A DNA stretch of 64,000 nucleotides from Amphiura filiformis (GCF_039555335.1 NC_092629.1:33559796-33623795), one strand, 5' to 3'; positions 25,462 through 34,216 are shown, counted from the first letter of the stretch. A program made the numbers and translations. Notes: generated from the sequence alone by a model not told the origin.

Positions 25462-27033
25462 AATAGTACCCTCGAGAGGCTGATATATTTCGCCCAGGCG
25501 CAATTTTTAACCGGGACTGTACGGGGTTACACTAAATGCGGAAGGATTTAGTGTTGTGCCCCCTTCATACAAGTACATGTTGACCTCCTATATTATTTTG
25601 ATTGTTATTAATATTGGCTTTATTTCCTTTTAATTGTTTTTCACAGGGATTTCATTCGCTCTCTTACTGGTTCCAGGTTATGCTCTTTTGGCTCAGTATT
25701 TTGAAAGACACTATTCCTTAGCAATTGGCATTGTTTATGCAAGTGCTTCATTTGGATTAATGGTGGCTGCACCCGTTGCTCAGTTTCTCCTTGACACCTA
25801 TGGATGGCGAGGAACGCTACTTATTCTCGGTGGCATTAATTTCCATCTACTATTTAGCGGTAGCTTATTACGTCACCAAGCAGTGTATCAACAAAAAGCC
25901 GATGCAACCATGAAGACAAAACTTGCAAAGAACTTGCAAAATGCATATTCGTCACTGTGTCAAAATTTGGACGATGTCGATCAAAATGTAGCCTTTGGTT
26001 GGCAAAGCAAATCATTAAAATCTTCAAAATTCAATAGAATAGATGCATTTATGAAGTTTTCTGGTTTGGATCTATTTGCAAATTTGTCTTTCTTGGCATG
26101 TAGTGTTATTACTACCAGTGTGACCGCCATTTTTACAGGTTGGATTGTATACTTTATACCACATTGTTTGGTTAAAGGACTTGCCCCTTTCGAGGCTGCA
26201 TTCTTGGCAACCGCTTCTGGATTTTGTAACTTGATTGGACATGTTATCTATGTACCTTTGTTATCAAACAAACTAATAAGTCTTCGAGGGGGTTTATATT
26301 CTTCAGGCATTATTGCAACAATTGCGCTCTTGGCAGATAGATATACATCGACTGTTACTACCATTTTTATATCGAATATCATTTTGCTGTTGGCAATAGG
26401 CATAGAATACCCACTATGTGATATTTATTTGAGGTCCGTCGTGGAGTCAAATTCGTTGGCGAAAGCACACGGATGGCGAATGGGAATGTCGGGAGTAATT
26501 AGAATAATACCTGGATTCGCGCTTGGTAAGCATAATTCTGTCAAGATAATCACCCACCGTAAAGCTGGTTTTCTTTTTTCTTTCTTTCTTTCTTGCTTTC
26601 TTTCTTTCTTTCTCTTTCTTTCTTTCTTTCTTTCTTTTTTCCTTTTTTCTTTCGCTCTATCTGTTTATCTGTCTTTCTTGCTTTCTTTTTCCGCCTTTCG
26701 TACCTAAATTTCTTCATTTTTAATTCTTTCTTTCTTTCCTTCCTTCTTTCTTTCGTTGTTTGTTCTTCTATCTCTTTATTTATTACTCTTTCTTTCGATA
26801 AACTGGATGGTTTATATTTAGTTCGTCATTTTAACCCTTCCCCCTCTGTCACTTTCATAAGTAGCACCACTAATAACAATTCACTGTTTCTTTGTAATTT
26901 TCTAGGTTGGATATACGACCACACTGGAAGTTATGACGCTGGTTTTATATTTTTAGGTGTCATTCAAGCCATAGGAGTACTTGCCATTGCAGCAGATCAT
27001 ATGCGACTAAAGATAACTGATGAAAATATTTAA
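4828..27033 (+). CDS. SLC16-like (monocarboxylate transporter family) gene, 4 exons
   Basis: Coding exons 4828-5029, 20003-20146, 25647-26525 and 26906-27033 join to 1353 bases, 450 residues. All three introns are phase 1 with GT-AG ends. The product is a 12-helix major facilitator protein of the plasma membrane. SLC16 members move monocarboxylates or other small organic molecules, often with protons. Visible signatures are DTGWSW at 10-15 just before helix 1 (family pattern D-G-G-W-G-W) and YFERHYSLAIG at about 133-143 (family pattern Y-F-x-K-R-x-x-L-A-x-G). GWRG follows at the start of helix 6, and a hydrophilic loop of about 40 residues separates helices 6 and 7. The short cytoplasmic tail ends KITDENI. 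The start has A at -3. The substrate cannot be told. Retention of intron 3 would give a spurious Phe/Ser-rich extension. No AATAAA was recognised downstream. Confidence 0.88.
5030..5320 (+). repeat. 145-bp tandem duplication including the exon 1 donor
   Basis: 5030-5174 and 5175-5319 are essentially identical. The second copy repeats gtaactaactgcatgc without exon sequence before it. The end of the unit (gttcacggatcaggtg and onward) also occurs inverted at 59010-59095, so part of the unit is a dispersed repeat. Confidence 0.9.
5321..6879. other. Intron 1 sequence, mostly unrecognised
   Basis: Positions 5637-5735 match 46312-46410 (aaatctaaacaccatgaaat and gcgccccattcctt are shared), so a dispersed repeat is present. 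Nothing else could be identified. Confidence 0.5.
7457..8239. mobile_element. Foldback element B, TIR GGGGGTACTACACCCCTG
   Basis: The ends ggggggtactacacccctg and caggggtgtagtaccccc are inverted. TTAA follows the right end (8240-8243), and the left TTAA is mutated. The intact copy is at 14795-15147. Internal symmetric blocks include tgcagtagttgtag and ataggggcaag. Element B is itself split by element C. Confidence 0.8.
7736..8158. mobile_element. Foldback element C, TIR GGGGCTGTGCAATAATTATGAG, TTA flanks
   Basis: The left end ggggctgtgcaataattatg and the inverted right end cataattattgtacagccc are flanked by TTA. Related copies are at 50590-51014 and 54391-54456. The G-rich interior (gagggggggcaagc blocks) explains the short ORFs called here. 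A PIF/Harbinger origin is inferred from the TTA flank. Confidence 0.75.
8623..11344. mobile_element. Mariner-like element, non-coding, TA duplication
   Basis: The terminal repeats read cgaggggcggtcaataagttcgtagaac on the left and the inverse of gttctacgaactttatgacagcccctcg on the right, flanked by TA at 8621 and 11345. This end pattern is familiar from mariner-type elements. The 2.7 kb interior holds no recognisable transposase. An internal inverted repeat pairs 8805-8940 with 9840-9965 (agacaatag and gggtgtctaagtt on one side, the inverse on the other). Confidence 0.65.
11347..12710. other. Intron 1 sequence, nothing recognised
   Basis: Short ORFs at 11329-11643 and 11940-12196 have no recognisable domain. 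The tract 12300-12710 is very AT-rich. No terminal repeats or tails were found. Confidence 0.4.
13409..13735. repeat. G-rich module with ggggcggc tandem units
   Basis: The stretch begins with a G run and gcgccagcccccgggg. Repeats of ggggcggcaaacgaag and ggggcggcggaagaag follow. An inverted relative is at 60290-60425. The open frames through it in both directions are low-complexity. Confidence 0.7.
13874..14531. mobile_element. TTAA foldback element F, copy 1
   Basis: Flanked by TTAA at 13870-13873 and 14532-14535. The left end is gggatctaaaatgagcgttt and the right end is the inverse of aacgttcataccccagccc. The whole element is close to a palindrome around 14215, with tcttcaatacgaaaggtca on one side and its inverse on the other. 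TTAA with GGG ends fits a piggyBac-like MITE. Other copies are at 15461, 34541, 51220, 58170 and 60492. Confidence 0.85.
14795..15147. mobile_element. TTAA foldback element B, intact copy
   Basis: Flanked by TTAA at 14791-14794 and 15148-15151. The ends gggggtactacacccctg and caggggtgtagtaccccc are exact inverses. This copy shows the uninterrupted structure that element C breaks at 7736. Confidence 0.88.
15257..15329. repeat. Short palindrome that records an empty LTR target site
   Basis: The arms actaacgtttgctctgattg and the inverse meet at tcactatagatagtga. The same sequence is interrupted at 17151 by the LTR-like insertion, so this copy is the empty version of that site. Confidence 0.85.
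15461..16064. mobile_element. TTAA foldback element F, copy 2
   Basis: Flanked by TTAA at 15457-15460 and 16065-16068. It has the same ends and central palindrome as copy 1. A short internal deletion on the right arm is the main difference. Confidence 0.88.
16073..16865. repeat. Foldback repeat split by a LINE
   Basis: 16073-16145 and 16819-16865 together resemble the hairpin at 20214-20312. The left part has gaatattttcat and gttccattcaacgag then gttgaatggaac. The right part has acctcatgaaaatattctta. The LINE 16146-16818 lies between them. Confidence 0.75.
16146..16818 (+). mobile_element. 5'-truncated CR1/L2-like LINE
   Basis: The frame from 16148 to 16408 encodes the region after the reverse transcriptase domain of non-LTR elements. 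MYKYNTNQLPKAFN, HTRNAEDYK and GPRKWHSID fit the usual order of a short repeat segment, H-[FY]-T-R and G-P-x-x-W-N-S-x-P. A 3' UTR follows and ends in aaataaagattgattgattg. Upstream sequence in the same ORF (16103-16145) belongs to the foldback target, so the ATG at 16103 is accidental. No clear target duplication is seen, as is common for this group. Confidence 0.8.
16866..17151. repeat. Inverted-repeat host sequence left of the LTR insertion
   Basis: gcgcgcactccgcgtagta near 16891 is inverted at 17075-17093 as tactacgcggagtgcgc. A repeated gttaataaacgcgtat motif recurs at 19800. This is a foldback repeat related to 19713-19960, now separated by the LTR-like insertion. Confidence 0.6.
17152..19712. 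mobile_element. Solo-LTR-like insertion, TGTGATG...TAACA, 4-bp duplication
   Basis: The insertion starts tgtgatgtaccctg and ends gactcgtaaca, the TG...CA ends of LTRs. It is flanked by gttc at 17148-17151 and 19713-19716. The uninterrupted site gattggttctcactat is at 15277. After removing the nested element the insert is about 1.49 kb, with no gag or pol coding, so a solo LTR is the simplest reading. The ORFs at 17561-18380 show no recognisable domain. Orientation is not known. Confidence 0.7.
18381..19448. mobile_element. DNA transposon nested in the LTR, 26-bp TIRs
   Basis: The ends ggccacgtgttttgaactcg and, inverted, cgagttcaaaacgcgtggcc extend to 26 bases with one mismatch. ATAA flanks both sides (18377-18380 and 19449-19452). 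The interior repeats tacagggtg three times near 18567-18768. No transposase is present. The superfamily is undetermined. Confidence 0.75.
20003..20146 (+). CDS. SLC16-like gene, coding exon 2
   Basis: A 144-base exon between tttttatcccag and g|gtaagg, phase 1 at both ends. It encodes APVVGILASNF, then GMLGGIVIG and ASFGYSVYV. This is the helix 2-3 loop, helix 3 and most of helix 4, matching the family pattern P-x-x-G and R-x-V-x-x-x-G-G. The open frame from 19898 in this region is in a different frame and is not coding. Confidence 0.85.
20214..20312. repeat. Perfect 43-bp hairpin
   Basis: Arms 20214-20256 and 20270-20312 are exact inverses around a 13-base loop, gaagcgaagctga. It lies 68 bases into intron 2, close to the exon 2 donor. 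The diverged, LINE-split relative is at 16073-16865. Confidence 0.9.
20935..21245. repeat. Cluster of TTGTCGACAA motifs
   Basis: ttgtcgaca or its inverse occurs at about 20935, 20950, 20975, 20996, 21190 and 21232. Two groups flank a plain 180-base spacer, which suggests subterminal repeats of a small DNA element. Confidence 0.65.
21306..21690. repeat. Element built of GGTGTT / AACACC iterations
   Basis: ggtgttgaa, ggtgttaat and inverted aacacc or acacca recur at both ends (21330-21415 and 21555-21680). A non-repetitive middle separates them. The left edge reads cactgcaaaaactccggtgtt. This is probably a non-autonomous DNA transposon with subterminal iterations. Confidence 0.6.
21691..22640. 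other. Intron 2 sequence, nothing recognised
   Basis: No coding, terminal repeat or tail was recognised. A gtgaagctcgtcatgcaaattc / ttcgcttcacgtaatg inverted pair near 21818-21870 is weak. Confidence 0.4.
22645..23460. repeat. Element built of GACTC / GAGTC iterations
   Basis: tgactc and gagtca recur at 22655-22702 and 23343-23450, many as gagtcaactgactc-type palindromes. The two parts are separated by the elements at 22711-23343. Confidence 0.65.
22711..23343. mobile_element. CCCAGCAAACACAAAA-type foldback elements, nested pair
   Basis: The outer ends are cccagcaaacacaaaaacg at 22711 and cgttttgtgtttgctggg at the right edge. A second cccagcaaacacaaaaatg begins at 22973 and has an inverted partner near 23230-23250, so one copy is inside or beside another. 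The interior is full of aacgttt and aaacgtt iterations. A third partial copy begins at 27438. Confidence 0.75.
23915..24788. mobile_element. Foldback element G, TIR AGAGAGATTGCGATTT
   Basis: The left end tagtagagagattgcgatttt and the right end aaatcgcaatctctctagta are inverted. Acgtacgtt blocks lie just inside. The interior shares attaagtc, atattgtaaaa and gagagtggttttgaatag with 29245-29520, so a relative lies there. The palindrome at 3753-3887 is a deleted copy. Confidence 0.65.
24875..25082. mobile_element. hAT-like MITE, 8-bp duplication AGTATAAA
   Basis: The ends caggcccatagccagg and ccgctacggctctg are near-inverses. agtataaa flanks both sides exactly (24867-24874 and 25083-25090). The eight-base duplication and CAG ends fit hAT. 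The interior is a G-rich tract. Confidence 0.8.
25424..25462 (+). repeat. (CAA)n microsatellite
   Basis: About eleven caa units in intron 2, roughly 185 bases before exon 3. Confidence 0.95.
25647..26525 (+). CDS. SLC16-like gene, coding exon 3
   Basis: An 879-base exon between ttgtttttcacag and g|gtaagc, phase 1 at both ends. It encodes residues 117-408: the rest of helix 4, the YFERHYSLAIG signature before helix 5, GWRG before helix 6, a basic cytoplasmic loop and helices 7 to 11. The open frame is uninterrupted over its full length. Confidence 0.92.
26526..26905 (+). repeat. Intron 3 with (CTTT)n tract
   Basis: This 380-base intron is dominated by cttt and tttc iterations (26570-26765). 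The frame stays open through part of it, but the Phe/Ser-rich peptide is compositional. The acceptor is ttttctag. Confidence 0.9.
26906..27033 (+). CDS. SLC16-like gene, terminal coding exon 4
   Basis: Encodes GWIYDHTGSYDAGFIFLG and the last helix, ending KITDENI and TAA. G-x-x-x-D-x-T-G-S-Y is the usual sequence before helix 12 in SLC16 proteins. Confidence 0.9.
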
Positions 27034-28140
27034 AAGTTAATGAAGAAATGAGCCAAGGAATCCGTAAAAAACAAATTTTGCTCATTACATCCAAAATAAT
27101 TGCATTATGACTATACTCGCCGTAGAAGTAGTGATGTAACAGGATAGATTACCATAGCAATGGGTTTACACTATTTTTCAATGTATTGTCCCGCACTGGA
27201 CGTTGTGGCATTGCACATTATACAGCACATAGATTATCAATGAATAGGGATAAAGATCTGGATAAGAATTCTATAGAATTGTCACATCATGTTGATCACT
27301 CGCACCTGTAAGGTTAGTGCATTTGAAAAGAGCGGTATCGTAGTAAATCTATCATTGTACACATACACCAGTGGTGACTGCATCCTGCTTAAAGTGTGGG
27401 GCAATACATTCAAAAACAGTGTAAACCAATTGCTCTCCCAGCAAACACAAAACGGTTTTAAGACGTTTTATACATGTTATAGTTGGGTTTGGGTTTTGGT
27501 ATGAAACGATTTTGTAACATTTAATGCCGGGTTATAACGACTGTTTTTATTCGTTTTAAGGTCAATATGAGTTTGTTTCAAATCAAACCACGTGATTCTT
27601 GCTTGTAACATATGAGGCATAATTTTGTGATTGCTGGAGTGTTCGTAGCTGAAAACATCAATTTTGAGATGAATGGTTATATTTTTTATGAATCAATTAC
27701 AGGTATATAAAAGTATACATTGCTGGAAAGCATGAAGAACATAGATTACAATGACCCAAACCTAAAGTCAATATTTAGGATGTACCATAAGATATACAGG
27801 GTGTAATAATTAACTTTTTACTGAACATGTGGTATAGTTTGGGAGTGCCTATTTCATTACAGGAGTATATTTTCAATCTGAAGACCACAAAATCAAACAG
27901 GACTTGAAAAAGCCCACCAGAAAAATAATACTTTGAAAAGGGTGCGATGCTTCCTTCTGTGTATACAGGGTGATACAATTTTAATCTATTATTCAAAAGG
28001 TTTAATTAGTGCTAATTAGCAGATTAGGTACTAGATAACTGCTTCCAGTCATAAATAACCATTCCAAACCAGAAAGAATACATTACAATATCACTTTGTC
28101 ACCTTTAGACTAATTACTTGCAATTCTGAAAATTGACTGT
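27034..28140. other. 3' flank of the transporter gene
   Basis: This probably includes the 3' UTR, but no AATAAA was recognised. A partial CCCAGCAAACACAAAA element begins at 27438. tacagggtg occurs at about 27795 and 27964, as in the nested element at 18381. Confidence 0.5.
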
Positions 28141-28172
28141 TTTATTTATTTATTTATTTATTTATTTATTAT
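28139..28172 (+). repeat. (TTTA)n microsatellite
   Basis: A run of ttta units, about eight copies. Confidence 0.9.
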
Positions 28173-28835
28173 TTAACCTGGGGTGACCAATCAATGCACT
28201 GGCACTGTTCTCCCTTGGTTCCCATAGAAACCTATAGGAAAAGGCATGGGCGAGCCTGTAAAAGATATGTGATCTTTAGTCTAATTAATAATGAGATGAA
28301 ATTACACAAAGTACATAATAATTTACTTATATAATTACTGACATCAAATCATGGAATCATGGATTTTAGTTTTCACTTAAAAAGAAAAAAAAAGTATGCC
28401 ATCAAATTGCTACGAACTTTTCTATATACTTTCTATGGTAGCGTGTCCTCACATCCGCCACCCTGCAACCTCGTTAGCTTAATTAATTGGCATCAATGGA
28501 AAAATCCTGGTTTTGATGTCAAATTCAAAAGAAAGAACTAAGCTTTAAAAAAGTGTTTGAAAGAATTCTCATTTTAAATTTCCACTAGTGCTATACCGGT
28601 ATGTAGTTAGTTTCAATCATTTGCTGTAATATATTTATAACGTACTGTTATAGACTTGTCATGATCAGACGGATTCCTCACACCACACCCACCACCCCGA
28701 GCACTACACTCATCCCCCACTCGGGCTATTTCACAGCGGTAGAAAAAGGTCAAGATATTTCGAGAATAATAATCGGAGGGGAATAGCAGCTACAATCCAG
28801 GAAAAAAAGGTTGGCACAGTTTGCCTGTCTTTTGG

Positions 28836-28945
28836 TATATCTCTGCCCCCGCTCCCCCAATTCAATGTTGGACCAAGCCATGTTGTCAACAGGCCCGTGA
28901 GACCCTCCAACATTGAAAGATGGGGAGTGGGGAAGGGTGAGATAT
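28836..28945. repeat. Foldback inverted repeat
   Basis: tatatctctgcccccgctcc with caatgttgga on the left pairs with tccaacattg and ggagtggggaagggtgagat on the right. It is a small MITE-like structure. Confidence 0.65.
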
Positions 28946-29244
28946 AGGGTAGTCTGTGCTTCACATTATACTGCATGTATGTTTCACTCGCCTAGCTCCA
29001 ATTTTGATAGGGCACGCATTTCAATTGTTTAGTGCAAGTGTGCCAACTATTTTTTTCCTTGATTGTAGGTCATGGCTGTATGATGCATAAACCACGGCAT
29101 GCGGTACAAATCAGCCTTTTTCGACGTCTTGCAGGCGTCAGGCGCGCGGTTTTTTTCAAAAATGTTAAATCGCAACCAAATTTTTGCGCGGGACATCTCG
29201 ATCATACAATGGGTAATGTGTACGTACTTGTATGAACCGCACGT

Positions 29245-29530
29245 ATGAATTAAGTCATATTTTCACACCTCACTGTTGCTTTATTGCAATGATATCTTAC
29301 AAACAAAATGGATCATATAGTTAGACTTTTTTCAGTTCAGTTCAGTCTATTTCCTTCCAGACTTTCCTTCGTATTGTCTAGAATCATTATATTGTAAAAG
29401 GGACCAAAATGATATAGTGCATTTTCTGCTTTTTCCGCGAGTTCATTTCATACTTGCAAATACTGGCTAAAAATGAGCGACCTCGCTTCCTCACAGGAGA
29501 GTGGTTTTGAATAGTTAGACGAGTGCACGA
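29245..29530 (+). repeat. Diverged relative of element G interior
   Basis: Shares attaagtc, ttacaaacaaa, ctttccttcgta, atattgtaaaa and ggagagtggttttgaatag in order with 24495-24740. Confidence 0.65.
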
Positions 29531-29750
29531 CCAGGGCAATCACAACAACACTATTAAATTTGGTAAAAGTTTTACAAATCTAATTTTTAGCACATTTGGC
29601 CAAAATGAATATTGTTTCCAATTTTGAACCAATCAAGGGTAAACATCATTAATTGATCTCGTACACTGGTATGTAATATGTTGTTTGTACTGTTAACTCT
29701 TGACTGCTCATATCCATAAGTACCAGACTTGAGTCCTGTTTATCAGGGAC

Positions 29751-29820
29751 AGTCTGTGAGCTCAGTGGTAGAGCGCTCGCCCGACAAGTGAGAGGTCTGG
29801 GGTTCAAGTATGTCCGGAGT
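29751..29820 (+). ncRNA. tRNA-like sequence (pseudo-tRNA or SINE head)
   Basis: gagctcagtggtagagcgc matches a tRNA D-arm and box A. ctcgc-ccgacaa-gtgag would form an anticodon stem with GAC in the loop. Box B ggttcaagtatgtcc deviates from GGTTCGANTCC and the T and acceptor stems do not pair well, so a working tRNA is unlikely. Confidence 0.5.
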
Positions 29821-30360
29821 TTTTACTCTGGTATATCTGCCTATGCATGCTGTTTCCATTTGTAAATTCGTGTTTAAATGTGCTAGTGTGCGATGCGTAA
29901 TTCTTCTTTCCTCTGTATATTGATATATATATATATATATTAAGAATAACGATTAAGCATCATTAATTTGATCTCGTGCGCTAGTTTGTAATGTTTGAAT
30001 GTGTCCATGTTCCAGTGTATGATGCGTAAGCCTGTCTCTGTTTGCAATCAAAGATCATCTGCAAATGCATGTTTCACCATAGATAGTTTAAAGCCAAATC
30101 ATAATTGGCATTTGAAATGAGCATTTCAAATTATCAACCAATCAGAAATGCTTTTAGATGACAAGTAGTGTCCAAGTGTCCAGGGGGTTAAAGGTACTAC
30201 CAGTGATTTGCTAAAACTACAATACAATACACTGAAATTGATCAAATTCAGATTTGTCAATTTTTGGTACAAACACCGATTTGCTAATAATATAAACAAT
30301 ATAGACAATCTAACTGTGTATAATTATATAGACTCTTATTCATCTCTGGGTATCTTGAAA

Positions 30361-30612
30361 TTAAGATTTAATTTAAATTTGATCAACCAGACATGCCTAT
30401 TTTGACGATGAACCGACGTTGTGACTGAAACCTTCAGCTTTCAGCTGGGTTTTGATGCAAATGCGGGAGAGGGACGGCTGCACCGCCCTCACCCAAATGG
30501 CCTCTATCACACCTCGCTCAAACCATCGATGCTTACGATCCGGGTAGTTACTGGTACTCAAGGTCATTTGCATCACAACCCAGCTGAAGACCAGATTTAA
30601 ATTAAATCTAAA
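30361..30612. repeat. Foldback inverted repeat
   Basis: agatttaatttaaat and tcagctgggttttgatgcaa on the left are inverted at 30563-30605. A GC-rich loop of about 100 bases lies between them. Confidence 0.75.
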
Positions 30613-30888
30613 TAGACAATCAAGTAAAGACAAGTCTGATATTCAAAATGAAGATGGGGAAAAATTACACACTTTTAAAAGGTTGTCAAATTCGGAAACC
30701 ATGGTTAACGTTCGTACGCAAACAGTCGAATGTTTGGCGTGCTTCCTTATACTTTACTAATATTTACGTAAACAAAACTTGGTGATTAAAATTAACGCTT
30801 ACTAAGTAAATTCAACCTGCCCATTGCCCAAAAAAACACACATAGTAAATTATTGGACACCATGTAATTGTCATAAAAACATTTATTA

Positions 30889-30998
30889 ACTACCAAATAT
30901 TAAAAACATTTCAACTCCTACAACCCTGTATACTTTTATTTTTACTACCAAATATTAAAAACATTTCAACTCCTACAACCCTGTATACTTTTATTTTT
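30889..30998 (+). repeat. Tandem duplication, 55-bp unit
   Basis: Two identical copies of a unit containing accaaatattaaaaacattt and ccctgtatacttttattttt. Confidence 0.92.
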
Positions 30999-31230
30999 AC
31001 ATTTCATTTTTTGAAGACTATACATACAATACATAAAAAAATATTACGTATAGCCCCCTCTCGAAAACTAGTGCATTGCATACATACTATACTTCAATTA
31101 GCATTTTGTGCAAATTTTATTACACAATTCGATGCCCTTCTTTTTTTTATGGACCTTTTCATTTTACACGTAAACATGGTAAAGTCTATGGAGATTGATA
31201 TTAGAGAAGGCTGGAAAGGGCGCAAAGGCC

Positions 31231-31615
31231 CCGGGGGGGGGGGGTTCTCAGTACAAATGACCATACGGGGACGTGCCGCAAATATGGGTAGCATTTTCAG
31301 CCTTTTGGTATATCAATGGCCCCTTTTTCAAAGCCTATTTTGGTATATAAATGGGTCCTTTTTTTCAAAATTTTCTCAATTTTTTCGGAAAATATCCCAA
31401 TTTTTCCTTAATCTAGCCAAAATGTTCAAAATATTCCCAAAATTTTGGGAAAATTTGTAAAAACTAAGACAATTTGGGTTAAATTTGGCCGAAAATTTTG
31501 ACTTTTGGTATATAAATGGGTCCAAATTTCTTGAAAAATTGGTATATTTATGGGTCCACTTTGAAATTCTCAGCGGCACGTCCCTACCAAAACCAAACTT
31601 GAGTACCCCCCCCGG
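31231..31615. mobile_element. G-capped MITE with CAAAGGCC duplication
   Basis: It begins with ccgg and a run of G, and ends with a run of C and ccgg. gcaaaggcc flanks both sides (31222-31230 and 31615-31623). Inside, ggggacgtgccgc and gcggcacgtccc are inverted. The 8-9 bp duplication suggests hAT or Mutator type. Confidence 0.7.
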
Positions 31616-31633
31616 CAAAGGCCACATTTTATG

Positions 31634-31970
31634 TAGTCTCCTCCGCAGCCAGTTTGGTTACGCTCCCTCCACACAAACAGTCTGCCAATGGCCACTTATA
31701 ACGCCGTTTCTGATTGTACACAAATGTAGCCGTAGAGCTGTACATACGGGAACTTGATTGACCTCAGGCAGCTGGCGAGATGGCGGGTCAAACTTGCTCA
31801 TGAATAATAAAGTAGCCGTCTAGCCGATCGACCAATTGAAAGCTTTGTTTGACGTCAAGCTGGATGACGTCGGCAGAAAACCGTTAGCGAATCAAAAAGG
31901 ACCAGTTCGTGACCATTGGCAGACTGTTTGTGTGGAGGGAGCGGAACCAAACTGGCTGCTGTGGAGACTA
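31634..31970. mobile_element. Foldback MITE, TIR TAGTCTCC, 9-bp duplication
   Basis: tagtctcctccgcagccagt with tccctccacacaaacagtct is inverted at 31912-31970. cattttatg flanks both sides (31625-31633 and 31971-31979). Nine-base duplications fit Mutator-like elements. It begins 10 bases after the preceding element's duplication. A smaller relative is at 39018-39108. Confidence 0.8.
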
Positions 31971-32099
31971 CATTTTATGCCGTTTTAGGCACTAAAATGC
32001 TCATATAAAAAACCGCATCGAATTGTGTAACCGTAATTTGCATCAAATGCTACTTGAGCAACTGTACAAATATAAGTAAATGGGTGATTCTCTGAAAAG

Positions 32100-33530
32100 A
32101 GTAACTTTTAAGTCCCGCGACTTTCGGCGCTCATAAAAGTTTTAAAAGCGGATTTTTTTTTTCTTTTTTTGGCTTAGTCATGGACTTTTGTATGTATAAA
32201 AATAGTTAAGAACATCCAAGTAGGGAAAAATTAATTTCTTGGTGTCAAAAATTCTTCAATATCTGACGACCCCCTGAAAACCCCATGTCCCGATGTCACG
32301 CACCGAATTTTAGTGATTTTGTAGTATTTTTGTGAGCAAGTGTGGGAAGTGAAAATTACCACTGACTGGGGTAAATATCATGTTTAAGAAGGTTTAAATG
32401 CTTAAAACCACTTCTAAAGTCAATATTATGGAATAATTCAAAAATTTGTGTCAAAAAAATTGCTGTCCCTTGGTTTTGCATCATTGCCGTCACATTGGCA
32501 TCAAAACGACTGGAGGTGAAGACCAAATATCAGAGGTCAATAATTTGACCCTGTACGCTGCCTTTTACAGACGACGAAAAACATCAACCCGGAATAGGTG
32601 CACATTGGCACTCTTTTCCTGCCAATTTTGAGGGTATCTTCAAGTATACACGTGCGTACCTTTATTCAACATCATCTCCAAACGTTTCTGATCAATTTGA
32701 TATAAGTCTTATTGTTGAATTTCCGGAAAATAATGATGGTTGAATATGTCCCACAAGCTGTTGTGGTGATATGTAACACGTGGGTAAGATTAACCCTGCT
32801 ATTAATCGTAAGCAATGTCTGAACCATTATCTCCGCTACATCAGTTGGCGTCACAATTTGCCGTGGCGGAGATGATTCTCTATAGGAATTCGTGTAGAAA
32901 TATCATCTCCGTCACATCACCATCATCTCCATCACATCACCAGATCTTGAGATACAGCGAAGTCCAGTTTAGTTTATCAGAAAATGCTTACCAATTCTAG
33001 ACCTTCTCATCTGTATGAATTTAATTTTCAAGTAGTGTGAAAACATTACTGAAATCAAATGTCTGTGACGGAGATGATTCTCTATAGGAATTTGTGTAGA
33101 AATATCATCTCCGTCACATCACTATCATCTCCATCACAGCATTGTCATCTCCATCACAATTGTTGTTGACCTTTATTTGACCTTTGACCCAGACAACATG
33201 GAATTTACTATTTGGAAATGTAATTGATATTGTATGTGTTTACTATGTCAATAGAAATTTATTTAGTTATTTCAAGCAAAATTATGAATATACTTAAGTT
33301 TGTATAAAAAAATACTAACAGACATGACATTTTCCGTACAGCCTGCCTCTCATTGTCCCAACTAAATGACGAAAGTACTAAATCACATTTTTTTTAAATG
33401 AAAAAAGCAAACATGAATCAAGCAACTTACAAGTTATCCATAAAACTCATAATTAAGAGTTTTAACAATTTTTTTTGTCCTTATTTCCTTTTTGGCCTAA
33501 ATGTGACGGAGATGATGCTCACCTGGCACA
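32100..33530. repeat. Region of iterated GTGACGGAGATGAT / ATCATCTCCGTCAC
   Basis: The block ggagatgattctctatagga...atatcatctccgtcacatca occurs at 32864-32945 and again at 33064-33150. Further catctcc or ggagatgat copies lie at 32670, 32830, 33125, 33140 and 33503. The motif points both ways, like the other iterated-motif elements here. Confidence 0.65.
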
Positions 33531-33542
33531 ACCTGCAGATTA

Positions 33543-33567
33543 CGCCCTCTATAATATAGAGGGCGCC
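33543..33567. repeat. Short palindrome
   Basis: cgccctctataatatagagggcg is a near-perfect hairpin. Confidence 0.8.
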
Positions 33568-33891
33568 CTAAAGATTGCGCCAAATATTGTTTTCATGCAC
33601 TAGAGACTTACATCCTTACAGATATGTAAAGGAAACATTTTATAATCATTTTCAAATTCATATTTGCCTATCTTCAAATAGTACACCTTTTCAGAGAAAT
33701 ACCCAAATACTTCTCGAGAGGGGGGGCTATATAGCTAAAACAAAAAACGTCCTATACCTTAGTAGCTCTTAGTGGTTATGAAACAAAGGTGACTTGGTAA
33801 TATTTGAATGTTTTTATGTTCCCGTGTGCGATGCATAAGCCTCAGTCTTCCCTTGTTTGTATGTTATATGATTATATTTCTAAGTATACAC

Positions 33892-34060
33892 TCTAAGAAA
33901 TAAAGGTTCTAAAAAAAGTTGTCCTCTCAGGAAAGAACTAAAAATGGTTCCAGAACCAACGAAATGCCCCCAAAATGTAATACAGAACCATTTTCGGTTC
34001 TTTAGAGAACCTTTAAGGGTTCTCCAAAATTAAAGAACTTTTTTTATTATTAATCGTTTG
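33892..34060. repeat. Element built of GGTTCT / AGAACC iterations
   Basis: It starts acactctaagaaataaaggt. ggttct and agaacc or gaacctt recur on both strands to 34045. It is probably a small DNA element like those at 21306 and 22645. Confidence 0.6.
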
Positions 34061-34216
34061 AAATACACTTTTTTTTATTAGTGTTTCCCAGAATTTCCCG
34101 CCGGGTATTTGCGACTTCAGTCAAGATTCACTCCGTGGTATTTCTTGGTAAACCAGTATTCACCGGCCAACTGACATAATTGACTTTTTCGGTAAATCCC
34201 ATAATTCCTTGCGGTT

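Noticed and set aside
26593..26905. Long Phe/Ser-rich ORF running into exon 4
   Set aside because: Retained (CTTT)n intron; splice sites on both sides are good and the spliced product matches the SLC16 pattern.
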